From assembly GCA_006176705.1 (NCBI GenBank), contig QRFJ01000297.1, forward strand, positions 868,001 through 932,000: a stretch of DNA of 64,000 nt, in the 5' to 3' direction. Within the stretch, counting starts at the first letter, position 1. Every line of letters begins with the position of its first letter. Position numbers and translations under genes: made by a program. The notes below the pieces were generated by a model that was not told where the DNA came from, searched no databases, and worked only from the letters and a program-made list of their open reading frames with translations. The stretch comes from Cocos nucifera (taxonomy: Eukaryota > Streptophyta > Magnoliopsida > Arecales > Arecaceae). This document shows positions 1 to 13,589 of this stretch, piece by piece.

Positions 1-1144
1 TGATAAATTAAGTTTACAGGAGAATAAATTACTGGATAGGAGGATATTGAGTAGAGTTTTGACAGCCAGATTATAGTTTTGAGAGTTTCGTTTATCACAA
101 ATATAGAGATAAGAGTCCTTATACATGATCACCATTATATATCCTATTTTTATCATTGGATTTGTATTGATGGATTTATTATGTTTGAGATAATATTATT
201 TTGTGTACGACCTTTCAGCATGAGTATATTATATATTGATTATGTATATGTATTACAATGATTGATGGTATGATTATATATGTATGATACACTTATCTTG
301 ATCATATTGTAAACTAAAATTGATATGATAAAAAATTAACATATAATAATTAAATAAAAAAGATATGATTTGGACTAGCCTCATCATGTGGATAGCCAGC
401 TAGGAGCATATGCCTGGGATAGCCCCCACGGGCTTACGCACGAAAATTTGAATTAGACCAAGATTGAGATAGCCTGTAGAAGCTTATGCCTGGGATAGCC
501 CCCACGAGCTTATGCATGAAATTTTAGGTTAGACCAAAATTGAGATTGAGGCATGATCTTGATTAGTCCAAAATTGAAAAAGAAAAGGCTAAGAAATAAG
601 TAAGTATGATAAAAAGAAGAGAATATGATAAGTTATGATTAAATATTGAATGAAAAAGGATTGATGTGTTGTCATATGATGACAATATCTCTTTTGATAA
701 GATATATATTTTATATATATTTATTTGAGTTATTCTGTATATTTGATATATAAATTTATGCTTTACTGTTATTTTCAAATTGAATTATTATTATTAGTAT
801 AGATGCACAGTGATTCTTACTGGGCTGTGAAGCTCACCACCCCTCTTTCTTGTTTTTTTCAGAGTTATAGGATATATGCATTTGGCCAAGATTGAAATCA
901 TAACTAAATGGATCGATTAGATAGAGCATCATTAGTGACAATGGGATGATCGAGTTTTATAAATTATACAAGTTTAAAATTTTTTAATATGAAATTATTT
1001 ATTATGAATTGAGATAGATAATGTTCATGGAATGTTGATATCATAAGTAATTTTTACAGGCTTTGCATATTCTTTGGGATTTGCTCTAAAGAGTGTATGG
1101 CCATCACGTATCTGATTCGAGTGCTGGGTTCGGGGCATGATACA
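1..1144. mobile_element. 3' part of a Gypsy-like LTR (start lies outside the window)
   Basis: The segment ends in a GGGGCATGATACA-type terminus, the decayed form of the GGGGTGTGACA ends common on chromovirus (Tekay/Del-like) LTRs. It contains a 77-bp direct repeat, and near 815-850 a 'cttactgggctgtgaagctc' block that resembles a block near 57360 in solo LTR F. No coding remnant is visible. It may be a solo LTR or the right end of a whole element, which this window cannot show. The lineage is inferred from end sequence only. Confidence 0.45.
391..545. repeat. Two-copy 77-bp direct repeat inside the first LTR
   Basis: Unit 1 starts at 391 and unit 2 at 468. Both begin GATAGCC, share the core CTGGGATAGCCCCCACG and end in 'agaccaagattgag' or a close variant. 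Solo LTR F at 56700-57040 has an analogous cluster at a similar place in the LTR, so internal subrepeats seem to be a trait of these LTRs. Confidence 0.7.
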
Positions 1145-1435
1145 ATTCCTCTCTCTCTCTCATGCCATCTCTTTCACTAAGTGGAACCAAATCCAAAGAA
1201 AGCCCAAAGAAATCTATCTTCTATTGAGATTGTAAAGGTGTGTTACTATGTTTGGATCAGCTTTTTCTTTTTCTTTTTTTTTTATTTGATTTTCACTGCA
1301 AAGGTGTGCTACCCTCTACTGTTGTTGTGCCTTTACCTTTTATCTTTGACTCTTTGGGTGCATTTGTCTCTTACTTTTCTTTCTTGATTTTTCTGTAGTG
1401 CTGAACCCATCACCTAAAATGTCAAAGCATGTTAT
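1145..1435. other. Unassigned 291 bp, by position the left flank of element A and possibly hAT leader
   Basis: The segment contains a (CT)n run at its start and poly-T tracts, with no supported gene. The last five bases (GTTAT, 1431-1435) match the five bases after element A (GCTAT, 30643-30647) except for one transition. That makes this the sequence originally joined to 30648 onward, which leads into the hAT transposase. I do not see a hAT 5' terminal inverted repeat here, so that end probably lies left of the window or was lost. Confidence 0.4.
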
Positions 1436-2343
1436 TTTTGTCTCAAGAATTAATTTTGATGACTATAAAATATTTGAGTAGTAATGATTTTTTATCCTTG
1501 GAAGAAGTTCAAATATGTATTTCAAGATATATAAGAATTTTTAGATTGATAAAATACTTAGAGAAGGATAAAATTATAATTTCATTAACTTGGAATCAAA
1601 ATAATATTTTTTGGAAGCATCAAGAGCATTAGAAAAGAATTTGGAACCTTTGGAGGTAATTTGAAAAGTTTCAAAAGTCAAAAAATGAAAAAAAATTGGC
1701 TTAGGAAAAAAAAATGACCCTTAGATCATCAAAAAAGATGACCCTTAGATCATCCTCTTTTGAAAAAGGTAGCCTGGTATGCCTATTTTTGAGTGGCATA
1801 TAAAAAGAGATGATCCTAGGGTTGAGTAAAGTGTTTTTAATATTTTATCATGCTCATTAAGGAGCTAACTTTTCTTAACATTATAATTCATATTGTATTC
1901 AGTTTACTATTTTGGATTTAAGTTTTGGAGGATTTTCAAAACTTGGAAAGATTGATCTGAACCTTGAATTGGAGTGTATTAGGTTGGCTTGTACCTGAAA
2001 AATAAATGTCTAGCTTTGAAAAACTAGGATCGATGGGATCCGATGTTGTAATCATTGCATATGATTAATGGATTGGAATTCATAAGTAGAAGCTTGGGGA
2101 GTGGATATAAATACAAAGTTGGCACCGAAATACTATAAATCTTCTAGTTATGGTGTGTTGATTTTTTTCTTACTTTATTGCATTTATTTCTTTCTTGATT
2201 GTATTAGTTATCTGCACATTAGTTGCTCTTGTCCTTCGACATCACATAACACTTTTAAAGCATAATTTTTGTGATTCACTCCTCACTTAAAATTTTTAAT
2301 AATCCAATTCACCCTCCCTCTTGGGTTGCATAGCTAGGCAATA
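1436..2343 (+). repeat. 5' LTR of element A (with internal deletion)
   Basis: It aligns with 29316-30642: both contain 'ctataaaatattt'-like sequence near the start, 'gaagaagttcaaatatgta', and end in 'ttgcat...gcaata' (ancestral ...CA). The start is set at 1436 because this aligns with the TGTTACTC start of the 3' LTR, although the TG has become TT. About 420 bp is missing near 1823 relative to the 3' LTR. Confidence 0.75.
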
Positions 2344-2345
2344 AG

Positions 2346-2357
2346 TGATATTAGAGT
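2346..2357 (+). other. Primer-binding site of element A (decayed tRNA-iMet complement)
   Basis: The sequence TGATATTAGAGT, two bases after the LTR, matches the plant Copia primer site TGGTATCAGAGC apart from a few transitions. It fixes the element on the + strand. Confidence 0.7.
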
Positions 2358-2579
2358 CTGGTGCTCTAGTCCTTTCTTAATTTAACCATCAAAAGCCAAA
2401 GATTTATGGTAACTTAAGTAGATTCTTTACTAGCTGAGGGGCAGTCCACAAACCGACCTTCACTTTTCAATAGATCCAACTACACCTATTGAAAAGCTTA
2501 AATAAAAATTTTTATTTAAGCACTCAACTATGATATATAGACTATCATAGTCAATGGACCACACACATCCACTGAATTA

Positions 2580-3900
2580 ATTGATGGTGTGGAGTTAACC
2601 AAATTTGAAAAGAAATGGGATGAGATTGATAAAAAAAATGGCTTAGCTTAATGCTAAAGCCATGAGTGTGTTGTATTGAGTACTAGTTATAAATGAATTT
2701 AATCATATTTTAATATGTATGTCTATCAAGAAAATATGGGATAGGTTAGAAGTAACTCGTGAAGGTACTAACCAAGTTAAAGAGTGAAAAATTAACATAT
2801 TGATACATAAATATAAACTTTTCAAAATAAAACCTGAAGAATGTATAGTTGAGATGTTTACCCACTTTACCGATATAATAAATGATCTTAAGAGTCTTGG
2901 AAAAGCTTACTTTAATAGTAATCTTATAAGAAAGGTGCTTAGGTCTCTACCAAGAACATAGGAAGTAAAAGTCACTATGATTTAAGAAGCGAAGGATCTG
3001 AACATGTTACTCTTGAAGGAACTTCTAGGATCACTTATGATCCATGAATTGAGTATGAGACTGTACAGTGAAGAAGAGGTTAACAAGGAGAAAATGATTG
3101 CTCTTAAGTCCACTATACAACAAGAGGAGTCCGATCAAACCAAAGATGATGAAGATGAGGAGTTGGCTCTCATCACTCGCAAATTCAAAAGATTTATAAA
3201 GAAAAGAAGATAAGAGATGAGAAAAAGGCCTCAAACTAAATGAGAGCATAGTAGGGAAAAGGACAAAGAACAGACCATCATATGCTATGAATGTAAAAGA
3301 TCGGAGCATTATAAATCGGACTGTCCATAGCTCAAGAAGATCTTCAAGAATCTAAAGAAGAAGGCTATGATGGATACGTGGAGTGGTAGCGATGAATCAA
3401 GATCCAAAGAAGATACCCATGAAGAAACCAACTTATGCCTCGTGGCACATAATAATTGTTAAAACTTCAAATGAATTTTCTTTTGATGAACTCCAAAAAG
3501 AATTTTATGATTTATTAGATGATCTAAAGAAGTTAGAGCTTAAGAATAAAGAGTTGAAATTGAAGAATCAATTCTTGTTAAAACAAAATGAGGTAATTTC
3601 AAATAAAAGATGGCTTTAACTTAAGAAAATCCAAACCTAAAAAATGAAGTAACTAAACTAAAACTAATTATTAAAAAAATTACTCTAAGTTCAGATAAAC
3701 TTCAAATGATCCTTGATAATCAAAGAGCCATATATAATAAAATCGGTCTTGGTTATAACCTACTAAAGAAACAGAAATCTCTAAAAAATATTTTTAATTC
3801 ATTAAATGATAAGCTTTCAAATGTATCTTGTTTCAAATGTGGAAAGGTAGGACACAAATCATATATATATATATATATATATTTTTTTTTTTTTCTAACA
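2580..3900 (+). pseudogene. Element A gag remnant (nucleocapsid with zinc knuckles)
   Basis: The translation is broken by stops and frameshifts but shows gag landmarks in order. A UBN2-type capsid segment runs through 2820-3070, including KDLNMLLLKELLGSLM. A lysine-rich stretch near 3180-3215 is followed by a CX2CX4HX4C knuckle (CYECKRSEHYKSDC) at about 3280-3325. A charged coiled-coil region with heptad leucines follows at 3480-3620, then a second partial knuckle (CFKCGKVGH) near 3829-3858. The second knuckle is interrupted by a (TA)n expansion and poly-T. Gag packages element RNA in cytoplasmic particles in active relatives. This copy cannot produce a full protein. Confidence 0.75.
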
Positions 3901-4029
3901 GATTTGATGATTCAAATGTAAAGAAAATATGGATTAAAAAAAGAACCATTATGATTAACCAAAAAGGACCAAAGAAAGCTAGGGTACCTAAAGTTAATAT
4001 TTGATTTTATATGTAAGTGTGTCTTGCAT

Positions 4030-5330
4030 CTCAAGAATCAAAATAAAAATGGTATCTTGATAGCGGATACTCAAGATACATGATTGGTGATGAATCCCAA
4101 TTCATCATACTTAATACAAAGAATGGAGGGATGTTCATCTTTGGAGATAATGACAAAAAAAAGATCATTGGCATAGGCGACATTGGTATCACTCCCTCCA
4201 AATTCATTAAAAATATTTTATTAGTAGATGATCTTAAACATGATCTTTTGAGCATTAGTCAACTATGTGATAAAGGTTATAAAGTTATTTTTGAATTTTT
4301 ATTATATATTGTAACGAGTTCCAATGATGATGGCATTAGATTTATTGGGCATAGGTATAGTAATGTTTACATGGTAAATTTAAATTATCTTTTCATGCTA
4401 AATATACAATATCTAGTAGCCATAAATGTCAAAATCAATGAGACTAGTTAGCTTTGGCATCATAGACTTACACATATAAGAATGAATTTACTTTTAAAAC
4501 TTATAAAAAAGGATTTAGTTGTTGGCTTGCCTAAATTGAATTTTGAAAAGATAGAGTTTGTGATGCATGCTAACTAGGTAAGCAAACTAGAATTTCTTTC
4601 AAACCTAAAAACATGGTTTCAACTTCAAGGCCATCAGAATTATTGTATATGGATTTGTTTGGATCTACTAAAATTATAAGCTTAGATGGTAAATATTATG
4701 GCTTTGTAATTATCGATGACTTCTCTCGTTTTACATGAATTTTCTTCTTGGCATATAAAGATGAGGTATTTCATGTTTTCTTTAAATTTTATCAAAAAGC
4801 TATAAATGAAAAAGATTTTTTAATTTTAAATATTCATAGTGATCATGGAACTGAGTTTGAAAACCAAGCTTCTAAAAGATTTTGTGATAAAAAAGATATT
4901 GATCATAATTTTTTAGCATCTAGGATATCCCAATAAAATGAGATGGTAGAAAGAAAAAATAGAATCCTTGAAGAAATGACCCATACCATGCTATGTGAAA
5001 GCAATCTCCCAAAATACTTTGGATGAAAGCTATTTATGACATATTATATTTTAAACTATGCCTTAATTAGATCCATTTTAAAGATAACACCAAATGAACT
5101 TTGGAAGGGAGGAAAATTGGACATTGCTTATTTTCATGTTTTTGATTGTCGATGCTTTGTTTTGAATAATGGTAAAGATAAAATAAAAAAAATTTGATAC
5201 AAAATCTAATGAAGCTATTTTTCTTTGATAATCCTCTACTAGTAAAGCATTTAGAGTTTTTAATAAAAGAACATTAGTTGTAGAAGAATCGATACATATA
5301 GTTTTTGATGAGAGTACTAATGATCTTCCA
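4030..5330 (+). pseudogene. Element A protease-integrase remnant
   Basis: A protease start like WYLDSGYSRYMIGD lies at about 4052-4090, with the Asp-Ser-Gly of Copia aspartic proteases, followed by LLSISQLCDKGY. A GAG-pre-integrase segment (LWHHRLTHI) begins at about 4450. The integrase core shows YMDLFG near 4650 (first Asp), HSDHGTEFEN near 4835 (second Asp) and MVERKNR near 4942 (Glu), the D-D-E order of Copia integrases. In-frame stops occur near 4560, 4735 and 4935. The region to 5330 resembles the integrase C-terminal part. Related active proteins insert cDNA into chromosomes; this copy is inactive. Confidence 0.78.
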
Positions 5331-5379
5331 TCAAGAAAGAGAGAAAGCATTGATGATGTAGGGCCAATTGTAGAAGAGA

Positions 5380-6960
5380 TGAATGAGCTTATCTTAAAGT
5401 ATTCAACACTCCAAAATGAGAAAGAACATGAGGATAAACATGAGGATGAAGGTGAGGAAGAACAAGAACTACAAGAGCAACCTCAAGGTACCAATCATCT
5501 TCCAAGAGAATGGAGGTATGATCACAATCAACCCAAAGAATTTAGTATTGATGATCCTACACATGGGGTAAGAACTCATTCATCACTTAGAGATGCATGT
5601 AATCACTTTGCTTTTGTTTCTCATTTTGAACCAAAAACCATCGATGAAGCTGAAAAGACTATAATTGGATTAATGCAATGTTAGAAGAACTTGATCAATT
5701 TTGAAAGAAATAATGTATGAACCTTAGTGATAAGATCTAAAAATCATCCCGCAATTGGAACTAAGTGGGTATTTAAAAATAAGCTAGATGAAAATAGAAA
5801 TGTAGTACAAAATTAAGCAAGGTTGGTAGCTAAGGGATATAACCAAGAAGAGGAAATTGATTTTGATAAGACTTTTGCATCGGTTGCTAGATTAGAAGCC
5901 ATTAGATTTTTGCTTGTTTATGCTTATTTTATGAATTTTAAATTATTTTAAATGGATGTTAAAAGTGCTTTTCTAAATGGATATATTATTGAAGAGATAT
6001 ATATAGAGCAATCACCCAATTTGAAATTCATGCCTTTTCTAACCATGTTTTCAAATTAAATAAAGTATTATATGGTTTAAAACAAGCACCTAGAGTATGG
6101 TATGAAAGGCTAAGTAAGTTTCTACTAAATAATAGTTTTTTAAGAGAAAATGTTGATACCACTCTTTTCATAAAAAGAAATCATGATGATATTTTAGTAA
6201 TACAAATCTATATTGATGATATCATATTTGGATCTACTAATGAAGCTTATATCAAAACTTTGCTAAGCTCATGTAGGAAGAGTTTGAGATGAGCATGATG
6301 GATGAACTCACATTCTTCCTTGAACTTTAAATTAAATAAATGAAGGAAGAGATCTTCATCAACCTAAGTAAGTATATAAGAGAGCTACTAAAAAGATTTG
6401 GAATGGAGAGCTCCAAAATAATCGGCACTCCTATAAGTCCTTCGTGCAAGCTTGACAAGGATGAAAGAGGTAAAAGTATTGATTTAAAATCTTATAGGCT
6501 TAATGAGATATTCATATGCAGAATTTGGTGGATATAGGTCAGATGAAAAAAGCACTAGTGAAACTTACTAATTTCTTGGAGTGAACTTAATTTAATAGTT
6601 TAGAAAAAAGCAAAATTTAGTAACATTGTCTATAGCTGAGATCAAATATATTATAGTCAAAAGTTGCTGTGTACAAATCTTATGAATTAAGCAATAACTT
6701 AAGAATTTTGGCATCAAACTTAATAAGACTTCCATAAGATATGATAATACTAGTGCCATAAATTTAACTAAAAATTCTATACAATATTCAAGATCTAAAT
6801 ATATAAAAATTAGACATTATTTCATTAGAGAATATGTTCAAAATAATGATGTGATACTTGATTTTGTATGTTCTGAAAAATAATTGGCTAACATATTTCT
6901 AAGGCATTAAGTGAGGATAGATTCTATGAAATTAGGAGAGAATTGAAAATTATGGATCCT
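5380..6960 (+). pseudogene. Element A reverse transcriptase-RNase H remnant
   Basis: An acidic linker at 5379-5684 leads into RT. Visible RT blocks are ARLVAKGYNQEE (about 5820), MDVKSAFLNGYI (about 5952) and YIDDIIFGSTNEA with the catalytic YIDD box at about 6211. RNase H traces follow: SDEKSTSET near 6540, an IAEIKYI block near 6636 matching the usual EAEY, YDNTSAINLTKN near 6740 and IKIRHYFIREYV near 6805. Stops and frameshifts are frequent, and part of the connection between RT and RNase H seems to be missing around 6500-6540. The role in relatives is cDNA synthesis on genomic RNA. Domain identity is firm; exact limits are not. Confidence 0.78.
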
Positions 6961-8516
6961 ATTGCTTAGATATCCTCCTTTTGATCCCAACTCACCTTCT
7001 CTTAATATCTTGATTAATTAGAAAATTATCTTGTGTGTAACATAAATGGGGAGAATTTAGAAAATCAAAGTTTTTGACATTTACTATAAAAAATAGGAAG
7101 AGAAAACAATAAAGGAGAAATATTTAATTGATTAAAGTTGATGTATGTGCATAATTTGAAAGAAAAAGAGAGAGAAGTAAGAAAAAAATAATTTTTTTGA
7201 CATTTATTTTTGAAAATAATGGGTGAAATCAAAATTAGAAAGAATATTTTTGAATTTAATCTCATTTTAATTTATGAATTTTCTAAACTCAATTCATTAA
7301 ACAATTATATCATGGTTGTTGATAATTAATTGGTATCAAGCTCAACGTGAAACATATTTTTGTATTTAGCTATGATTGATCATTTTCAAAAATTAGATTT
7401 AAAGTTTGATCTTTTTAAGAAGAATCAAAATTTCAAGAAAATTATGATTTAATTTAAATTTTAGTTCAATTGGTATTAAGAAGTTTTTTCTTAAAAAATT
7501 TTCAAATTTGGTATCAATGATATCATTCTTGGATTGAAATTTATTATGTTATTTTTGACAAAAAAAATAAATATTATGTCTCAAGTTTATTTTGCATTGA
7601 TATACCGTTGATGCGATACCATTTAGGATAAATTCAAAGAATTTCATAACTTTTTTGAATTTAATTGAGTGATATTTCTTATGAAAAAAAGATATCAATT
7701 AAATAGAAAATCTCTCTATGATTTATTTTGCATAATTTATTGGTATCAATTCAAAATAATTTATCAAAATAATTTGATCTGAACTTAGTTGATTCATCTT
7801 TTTCAATCAAAAACTAAAATAATTTGTATCATATTTTATTATCTTGTACTCTATTTACTTATCTTTTGGCATAAAAAAAAGAAAAAAAAAGAATGCTCAG
7901 TCTCAAACCTATTTTGCTTTGCTATATCTTTGTCTTTAAGATAACTTCTAAAATTGATACCTTATGCATTGAATTGATTGATTCTTATTAAAAAAAAAGG
8001 AAGAGATGATCCTTGAAAAATTGAATATATCTTATAATTTGCTTTGAATGATCTATTTAAAATCTTTAATCTTTGAAAAGCTCCATCTCTCTTGGATCTT
8101 TGAAGTTCGAAATAATTTTATTTAATGCATCTATTTTATTCAAAAATGAGAAAATGTGTTTTTAAATCTATAATGTTCAAAAGAGGAAAATGTTTTTGAA
8201 TCTAAGTTTTTGAAAAAGAGAAGTATTATTAAGTTTGTATTGTCCATAAATAGGCTTCAAAAAGGGAGGAAGATATTCATTTTGAATTTGCTGTATGCTT
8301 TCAAAAATGGGAAGAACTTGAATCCAAGTTAAATTTGCAAGAGGGAGAATGCAAATCAAATTTTGAAAATTGAATGCATGTATATTTAGGCTTGAGCTGA
8401 TTTTGATGATATTTTTTTCTTTTCCATGAGCATTTTGATGTTGTTAAAAAGAAGGAGAGGAATTTTGAGTATATACTTAATGCATTAATACTTAAAATGC
8501 TCACTAATTTGATGCT
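6961..8516 (+). other. Element A 3' non-coding region, left part
   Basis: This is AT-rich sequence without a supported gene. It contains repeated 'ttggtatcaa' phrases and ends with a purine run (8446-8460) followed by 'gagtatatacttaatgc'. The same purine run and downstream text recur in A' at 26846-26900, so this is a shared feature of the 3' region of both elements. The last five bases ATGCT (8512-8516) are the A' target duplication. I looked for the env-like ORF some SIRE elements carry here and see none. Confidence 0.6.
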
Positions 8517-11047
8517 TATTGATCTCATAATTAATTTTAATGATTACCAAATCTTAAGTATATTATGTATCTAATCATGTATTTCAAGAATGTATGTAGA
8601 TCTTTTTAGGTATTAAAATTAAAAAAATATTCATTGAAAAGATCTTCATAAATTCACTAAGTCGGGGTCTTCAAAGAAAGAATTTTTGAGTTCAAAACTT
8701 AGTGGAGTCAAATAAGGAACCAGATCTAGGATTTTAGGGCTAGATTTTGAAACTTTTTCAGATCTAGACAGCAAAAGATAGGAATTAATCAAAATTAATT
8801 CATAAAAATCAAAGAACCCTTAGATCTAAGATTCTATTATATGATTATGACATGAGATTAAATCAAAAATTAAAAATCATTAGAAAAAAAAGACATGCTG
8901 ATCACATCAATATGGATCTACACTAGATCTATTGCAGGTATGTAACAAAGGATCAGATCTATATTACCTATGCAAGTTAGATATTCTAATTTACTGATCC
9001 AAGCTTGAGGATGAAGCTCCAAGCTGCACATGCATTCGGCCTCTAAGAGATGTCCACAGGAGTTCACGAATCCCAATCAAAAGTCTGATGCTCGAAAATC
9101 AGCACAGTATGCTAGTACTATACCGATCCTTCTTCGATGGTCGATCTGGTTCTTCCTTCTTTAAGATTTAGACTCTCCAAAATATTAGAAAAAATGGGAG
9201 AGATTCTAAATCTAAGCCAACTCTCAAACAAATCTCAAAGTTGGAAGAAAAGGGAAGATCAAAAGAATCCTAGAAGAAGATCCTCTTCTTCTTCTCTGTT
9301 CTTTCACCTAGACACCTAGATTGGTGTCTATAAAATTCCCATGCCTAAGATGAATATTTCTCTGGTTTTCTCACACCCAAAAGGTCTTCAAATATTTGAA
9401 ATTCATGAAAAAATCAGCCTAAAATTTACTTTAAATAATGAGATATGGAAGAGTCTTGGCTAGGTCAAATACCTAGATAAGGCATGTCTAATTAAAGGCA
9501 ACAAGTTAGGGCGCCCAACACTTGGGTGCCCCCTCCTTTTCTTTTAGCATGGACCAGCAATAAAGGGTGCACAAAAGATGCCTGTCTCATCAAAGAAAAT
9601 AGAATAGAAAATAGGGAGAGGGTGCAGCAAGATAAGGGAGAAGTTTTGGTTTCTCAAAACTCTATCCCATAGAATTTGAAACCCAAACAACATGCCTCCC
9701 ATGACTTGGTCCAAAACAAATAGCCAAATAAGAAAGAGAGAGAAAGAGAGTGCATGCGAGAACATCAAGAAGAGGGGGATTCGGGGATTCAACATACAAA
9801 ATCAAGGAGAAGAGGGCGTGGGGGCGTTGGGGCTAAGGTGGCCAAAAGAGAAGTCCTAATCACACTAAGACTTCCAATTTGACTTGGTCAAACAAGATCT
9901 TTTAATCAAATTAAATCAAAAACAAATAAACCTAATTAAATTATGTCTTAACCCAATTAAGAATCTAATTAAATGATATTTAATTTTAATTTAAATTTTT
10001 AATCAAATTAGAAATTAGGTTGACTCAAGTCCTAATTGAACTAGGACTAGTTCTTCCTTGTAATTGGCTTATCTAATAAACCAATTGGACTTGATTCAAT
10101 CAAGCCCAAACTAAATCTAATTAAATCATATTTAATTAGACTTAATTTAAATTATTAATCAAATTGATAATCGATTCTCTTATAATACTTGCACTAGGTC
10201 AAACATCAATCCTATTGATCGCTCAATCCTAGAACGATTATTAATCATTGATCACCATCCGATCAGATCATGAACTCTAATATATGTGACCCCATAGGTC
10301 TGAATTTAAGTTGGTAGCATAGAAATAAATTCTTGTACCAATCAAAGTGACCATCTAGTAATGGTACTCGACGGTCGAATAAGTCGAATGTATAGAATAA
10401 CATCCTTAGAAACCATGTAGATATAGTTTTCATATAATTCATCCCCTAAACTAAAATGCTCGTAGGATATCTCAGAGTTTAACTGTCAACTCTCATTAGG
10501 CTATCCACATTATATTTCAAAATATCAAATCCATCTCATGAATTATCCTGGCCAAGATTTTGCTATAATGAAATACAGTGATACATTCTTTTCCAACTCT
10601 TAGAGTGGTCAATCCTATCTTGATCATATATCGACTTCATAAATACTTGACTATGCCTAGAAGCCTTTTATTATTGAATTATAAATTTAGTTAGTCTAGC
10701 ACCAATGCACAGTGAGTTGCTTGCAAGCCATTAAGGTGATCTCAGGTCTAAGGGATACTTATACCTATATCCCATCAGAGACATTCTCGATAGCAGAATG
10801 CTCTAAAGTTGATCACGTTCAATGATGATGTATTCTTACATCTCACCTGTATATTATACTAATGTCTCCACACTCCTTAGTTAAGAGGACAATCAAACAA
10901 TATGGCATACAACGATCTATGCTCGATAGACGCTGTCATCTTAATTAACAGCCTATCATTTGTTCGTGAACTATTTTAAGGATTAATTGATAAATCATCT
11001 TTTTATTAAAACTAAATAGTCCTAAGGACTTTATCATAACAATGGAG

Positions 11048-13538
11048 TGAAGGAACCAAATCTAGGGTTTTATAGGTAGATCTTGAAAACTTTTTTAAGA
11101 TCTTACAGCAAAAGACTTAAATAAATTAAATATTTATTTAAATAAATATATAAATATCTAAATCTTAGATCTATTATATGATCAAGGTATGATATTAAAT
11201 TAAATATTAAAATCAAATAAGAAAGTAAAAGATTGATCAAATCAACCTAGATCTACACTACATCAAATGCAGGTATGAAGTTAATAGATTAGATCTATTA
11301 CCTAAGCAAGTTAGATGTTCTAACTTGCTGATCTAGGCTTGAGGATGAATTCATGAGTTGCACATGCATCCGGTCTTTAGGAGTCGTCCACACGAGCCTA
11401 CGATCTCTGATCTAAAATCTGATGCAGGAAATCAGCATAGCATGCTAGTACTGTGCTGATCCTTCTTCGATGATCGATCTAATGCTCCCTTCTTCGAAAT
11501 TTAGACTCTCTAAAATATGAGAAGGAATATAAGAGTTTACTGATCTGAGACTCTCTTAGAAAAAACTCAAAAAAAGAAGAGATTGAAAATAAAAAAACCT
11601 TAGAAGAAGATCCTCTTCTTCTTCTCTTTTCTCTCACCTAGACACCTAGTTTGGTGCCTATGGAACCCCCATGCCCAAGGATCCTCTTCTTTTGATTTTT
11701 GCACACCCCAAATCTCTACCAAAGCTCTATATTTCATGAAAAAATTAGAATAAAATTCATCCAATAAATAGAGAAAAAGAAGAGTCCAAGTTAGATCAAA
11801 ATCCTAGATTAGGAATATCCAAACATGAAAAGTTGTTGGGCGCCCAACTCTTGGGCACCTCCTCCATAATTATTAGCGTGGACCAGCAAGGAAGAGTGCA
11901 CAAAAAAAAAGATTATTTTCATGAAATAAGAGAAGAATTAATTAAAAGAGGGGGTAGCACTCAAGGGAAGGTGTTTTGGTCAATAAGGATTCTATCTCAT
12001 AGAATCCTAAGCATAACCAACTCCTCTTTTGACTTGGTCTTCCAACAAATTGCCATATGAGAAAAGGAGGAGAGAAAGAGGGCATGAGAAGCCATGGGAG
12101 TGGAGAATTTTCATGTAAGAAATAAAATAAAAAGGGTATGGGGCATGAGGATTAATTGGCGTAAGTGATAGGGAGTCCTAGTCACACTAGGACTCCTATT
12201 TTGACTTGGTCAAACAAGATCTTTTGATCAAATAAAAATAAGATTAAACCAACCTAATTAAATAAGACCCTGACCCATTTAAGAAATTAGTTAAATTAGA
12301 TTAAATTTATTTTAATTTTAATTTATTTTTTAATCAAATTAGAAAATTAGATTAATCCGAGTTCTAGTTAGATTAGGACTAGTTCTTCCTTGCACTTGGC
12401 TTATCCAATAAATTAATTGGACTTGATCCAATCAAGCCCAAACTAAATCTAATTAAATCATATTTAATTAGACTTAATCTCAACCTATTGACTTAATCAA
12501 ATTAAGCTAATTAATAATTTAATTGCTAATCGATCCTCCTACAATACTTGCACTAGATTAAATACCAATCATATGATTGTTTAACCATAGAATGATTCTT
12601 AATCATTGATCAACCATCCGATCAGATCATAAGCTATAATGTGTGTGACCTCATTGGTTCGAACCTAAGTCGATAGCATAGAAATAAATTTTTATATCAA
12701 TCGAAGTGACCATCTAGCAATGATATCCGACGGTCGGATAGGTCGAAGGTATAGAATACCATCTTTAGAACCCATGTGGATATAGTTTTCATATAATTCA
12801 TCCTCTTGACCACAATGCTCGTAGGATACCTCAGAGTTCAACTATCAACTTTAATCAGGTTGTCCACATTGTATTTCAAAATATCAAATCCATCTGATGG
12901 ATTATCCTGGCCAAGGTTTTGCAATATTGAAATATAGTGATACATTCTTCTCCAACTCTTGGAGTGGTCAATTCCATCTTGATCACACTTCAACTTCACA
13001 AGTACTTGATTGTGCCCAGAAGCTTTTCGTTGCTGAATTAAAAATTCAGTTAGTCCGATACCAAAGCACAGTGAGTTGCTTGCAAGTCATTGAAGTGATC
13101 TCAGATCCAAGGGATACTTATATCTATATCCCATCAGAGACATTCTCGATAGTAGAATGCTCTGAATTTGGTCACATTCAATGACGATGTACCCATACAT
13201 CTCATCTATATGCCATACCAGTGTCTCCACACTCCTTGGTTAAGAGGACAACCAACCTATATAGCATATAGCGATCTTTGCTCGATAGATGCTGTTGTCC
13301 TAATTAACAGCCTATCATTTGGTCGTGAACAAATTTAAGGACTAATTGATAAATCCTCTCTTTATCGAAACTAAACAGTCCTAAGGACTTCATCACAACA
13401 ATGGATTTCATTAGAAGATGTAAACTTGTGATGAAAAAGATGCCATAATATTTTTATTAATTAATAAATTAATTATAATTATAAAATAGCTTAATCGTCA
13501 ACAGACTGACGATTGGCTTGGGAACATAATTTTCAATA
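11048..13538 (-). repeat. 3' LTR of element B
   Basis: This 2491-bp LTR begins TGAAGGAACC and ends 'ttttcaata' (ancestral CCCAACA) in + coordinates. It is followed at 13539 by ACTCCCACTTTCC, which on the element strand is the purine-rich tract GGAAAGTGGGAGT just upstream of the LTR. Open frames inside (for example 11833-12060 and 12897-13184) match nothing and are not called. Confidence 0.88.
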
Positions 13539-13589
13539 ACTCCCACTTTCCTAAAGCCACTCGACACAGTATCTAATATCCATCTTTGA

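Noticed and set aside
8446..8460. Purine run read at first as the polypurine tract and start of an LTR, giving a tandem LTR-internal-LTR-internal-LTR array with 26846-26860
   Set aside because: The exact ATGCT duplication at 8512 and 28549, and matching LTR lengths of 1410 and 1430 bp starting TATTGA, show a simple nested insertion. The purine runs are internal to the 3' regions.
6961..8516. Possible env-like gene downstream of pol in element A, as reported for some SIRE elements
   Set aside because: Only short, AT-biased frames are present. No signal peptide, membrane segment or coiled coil of suitable length.
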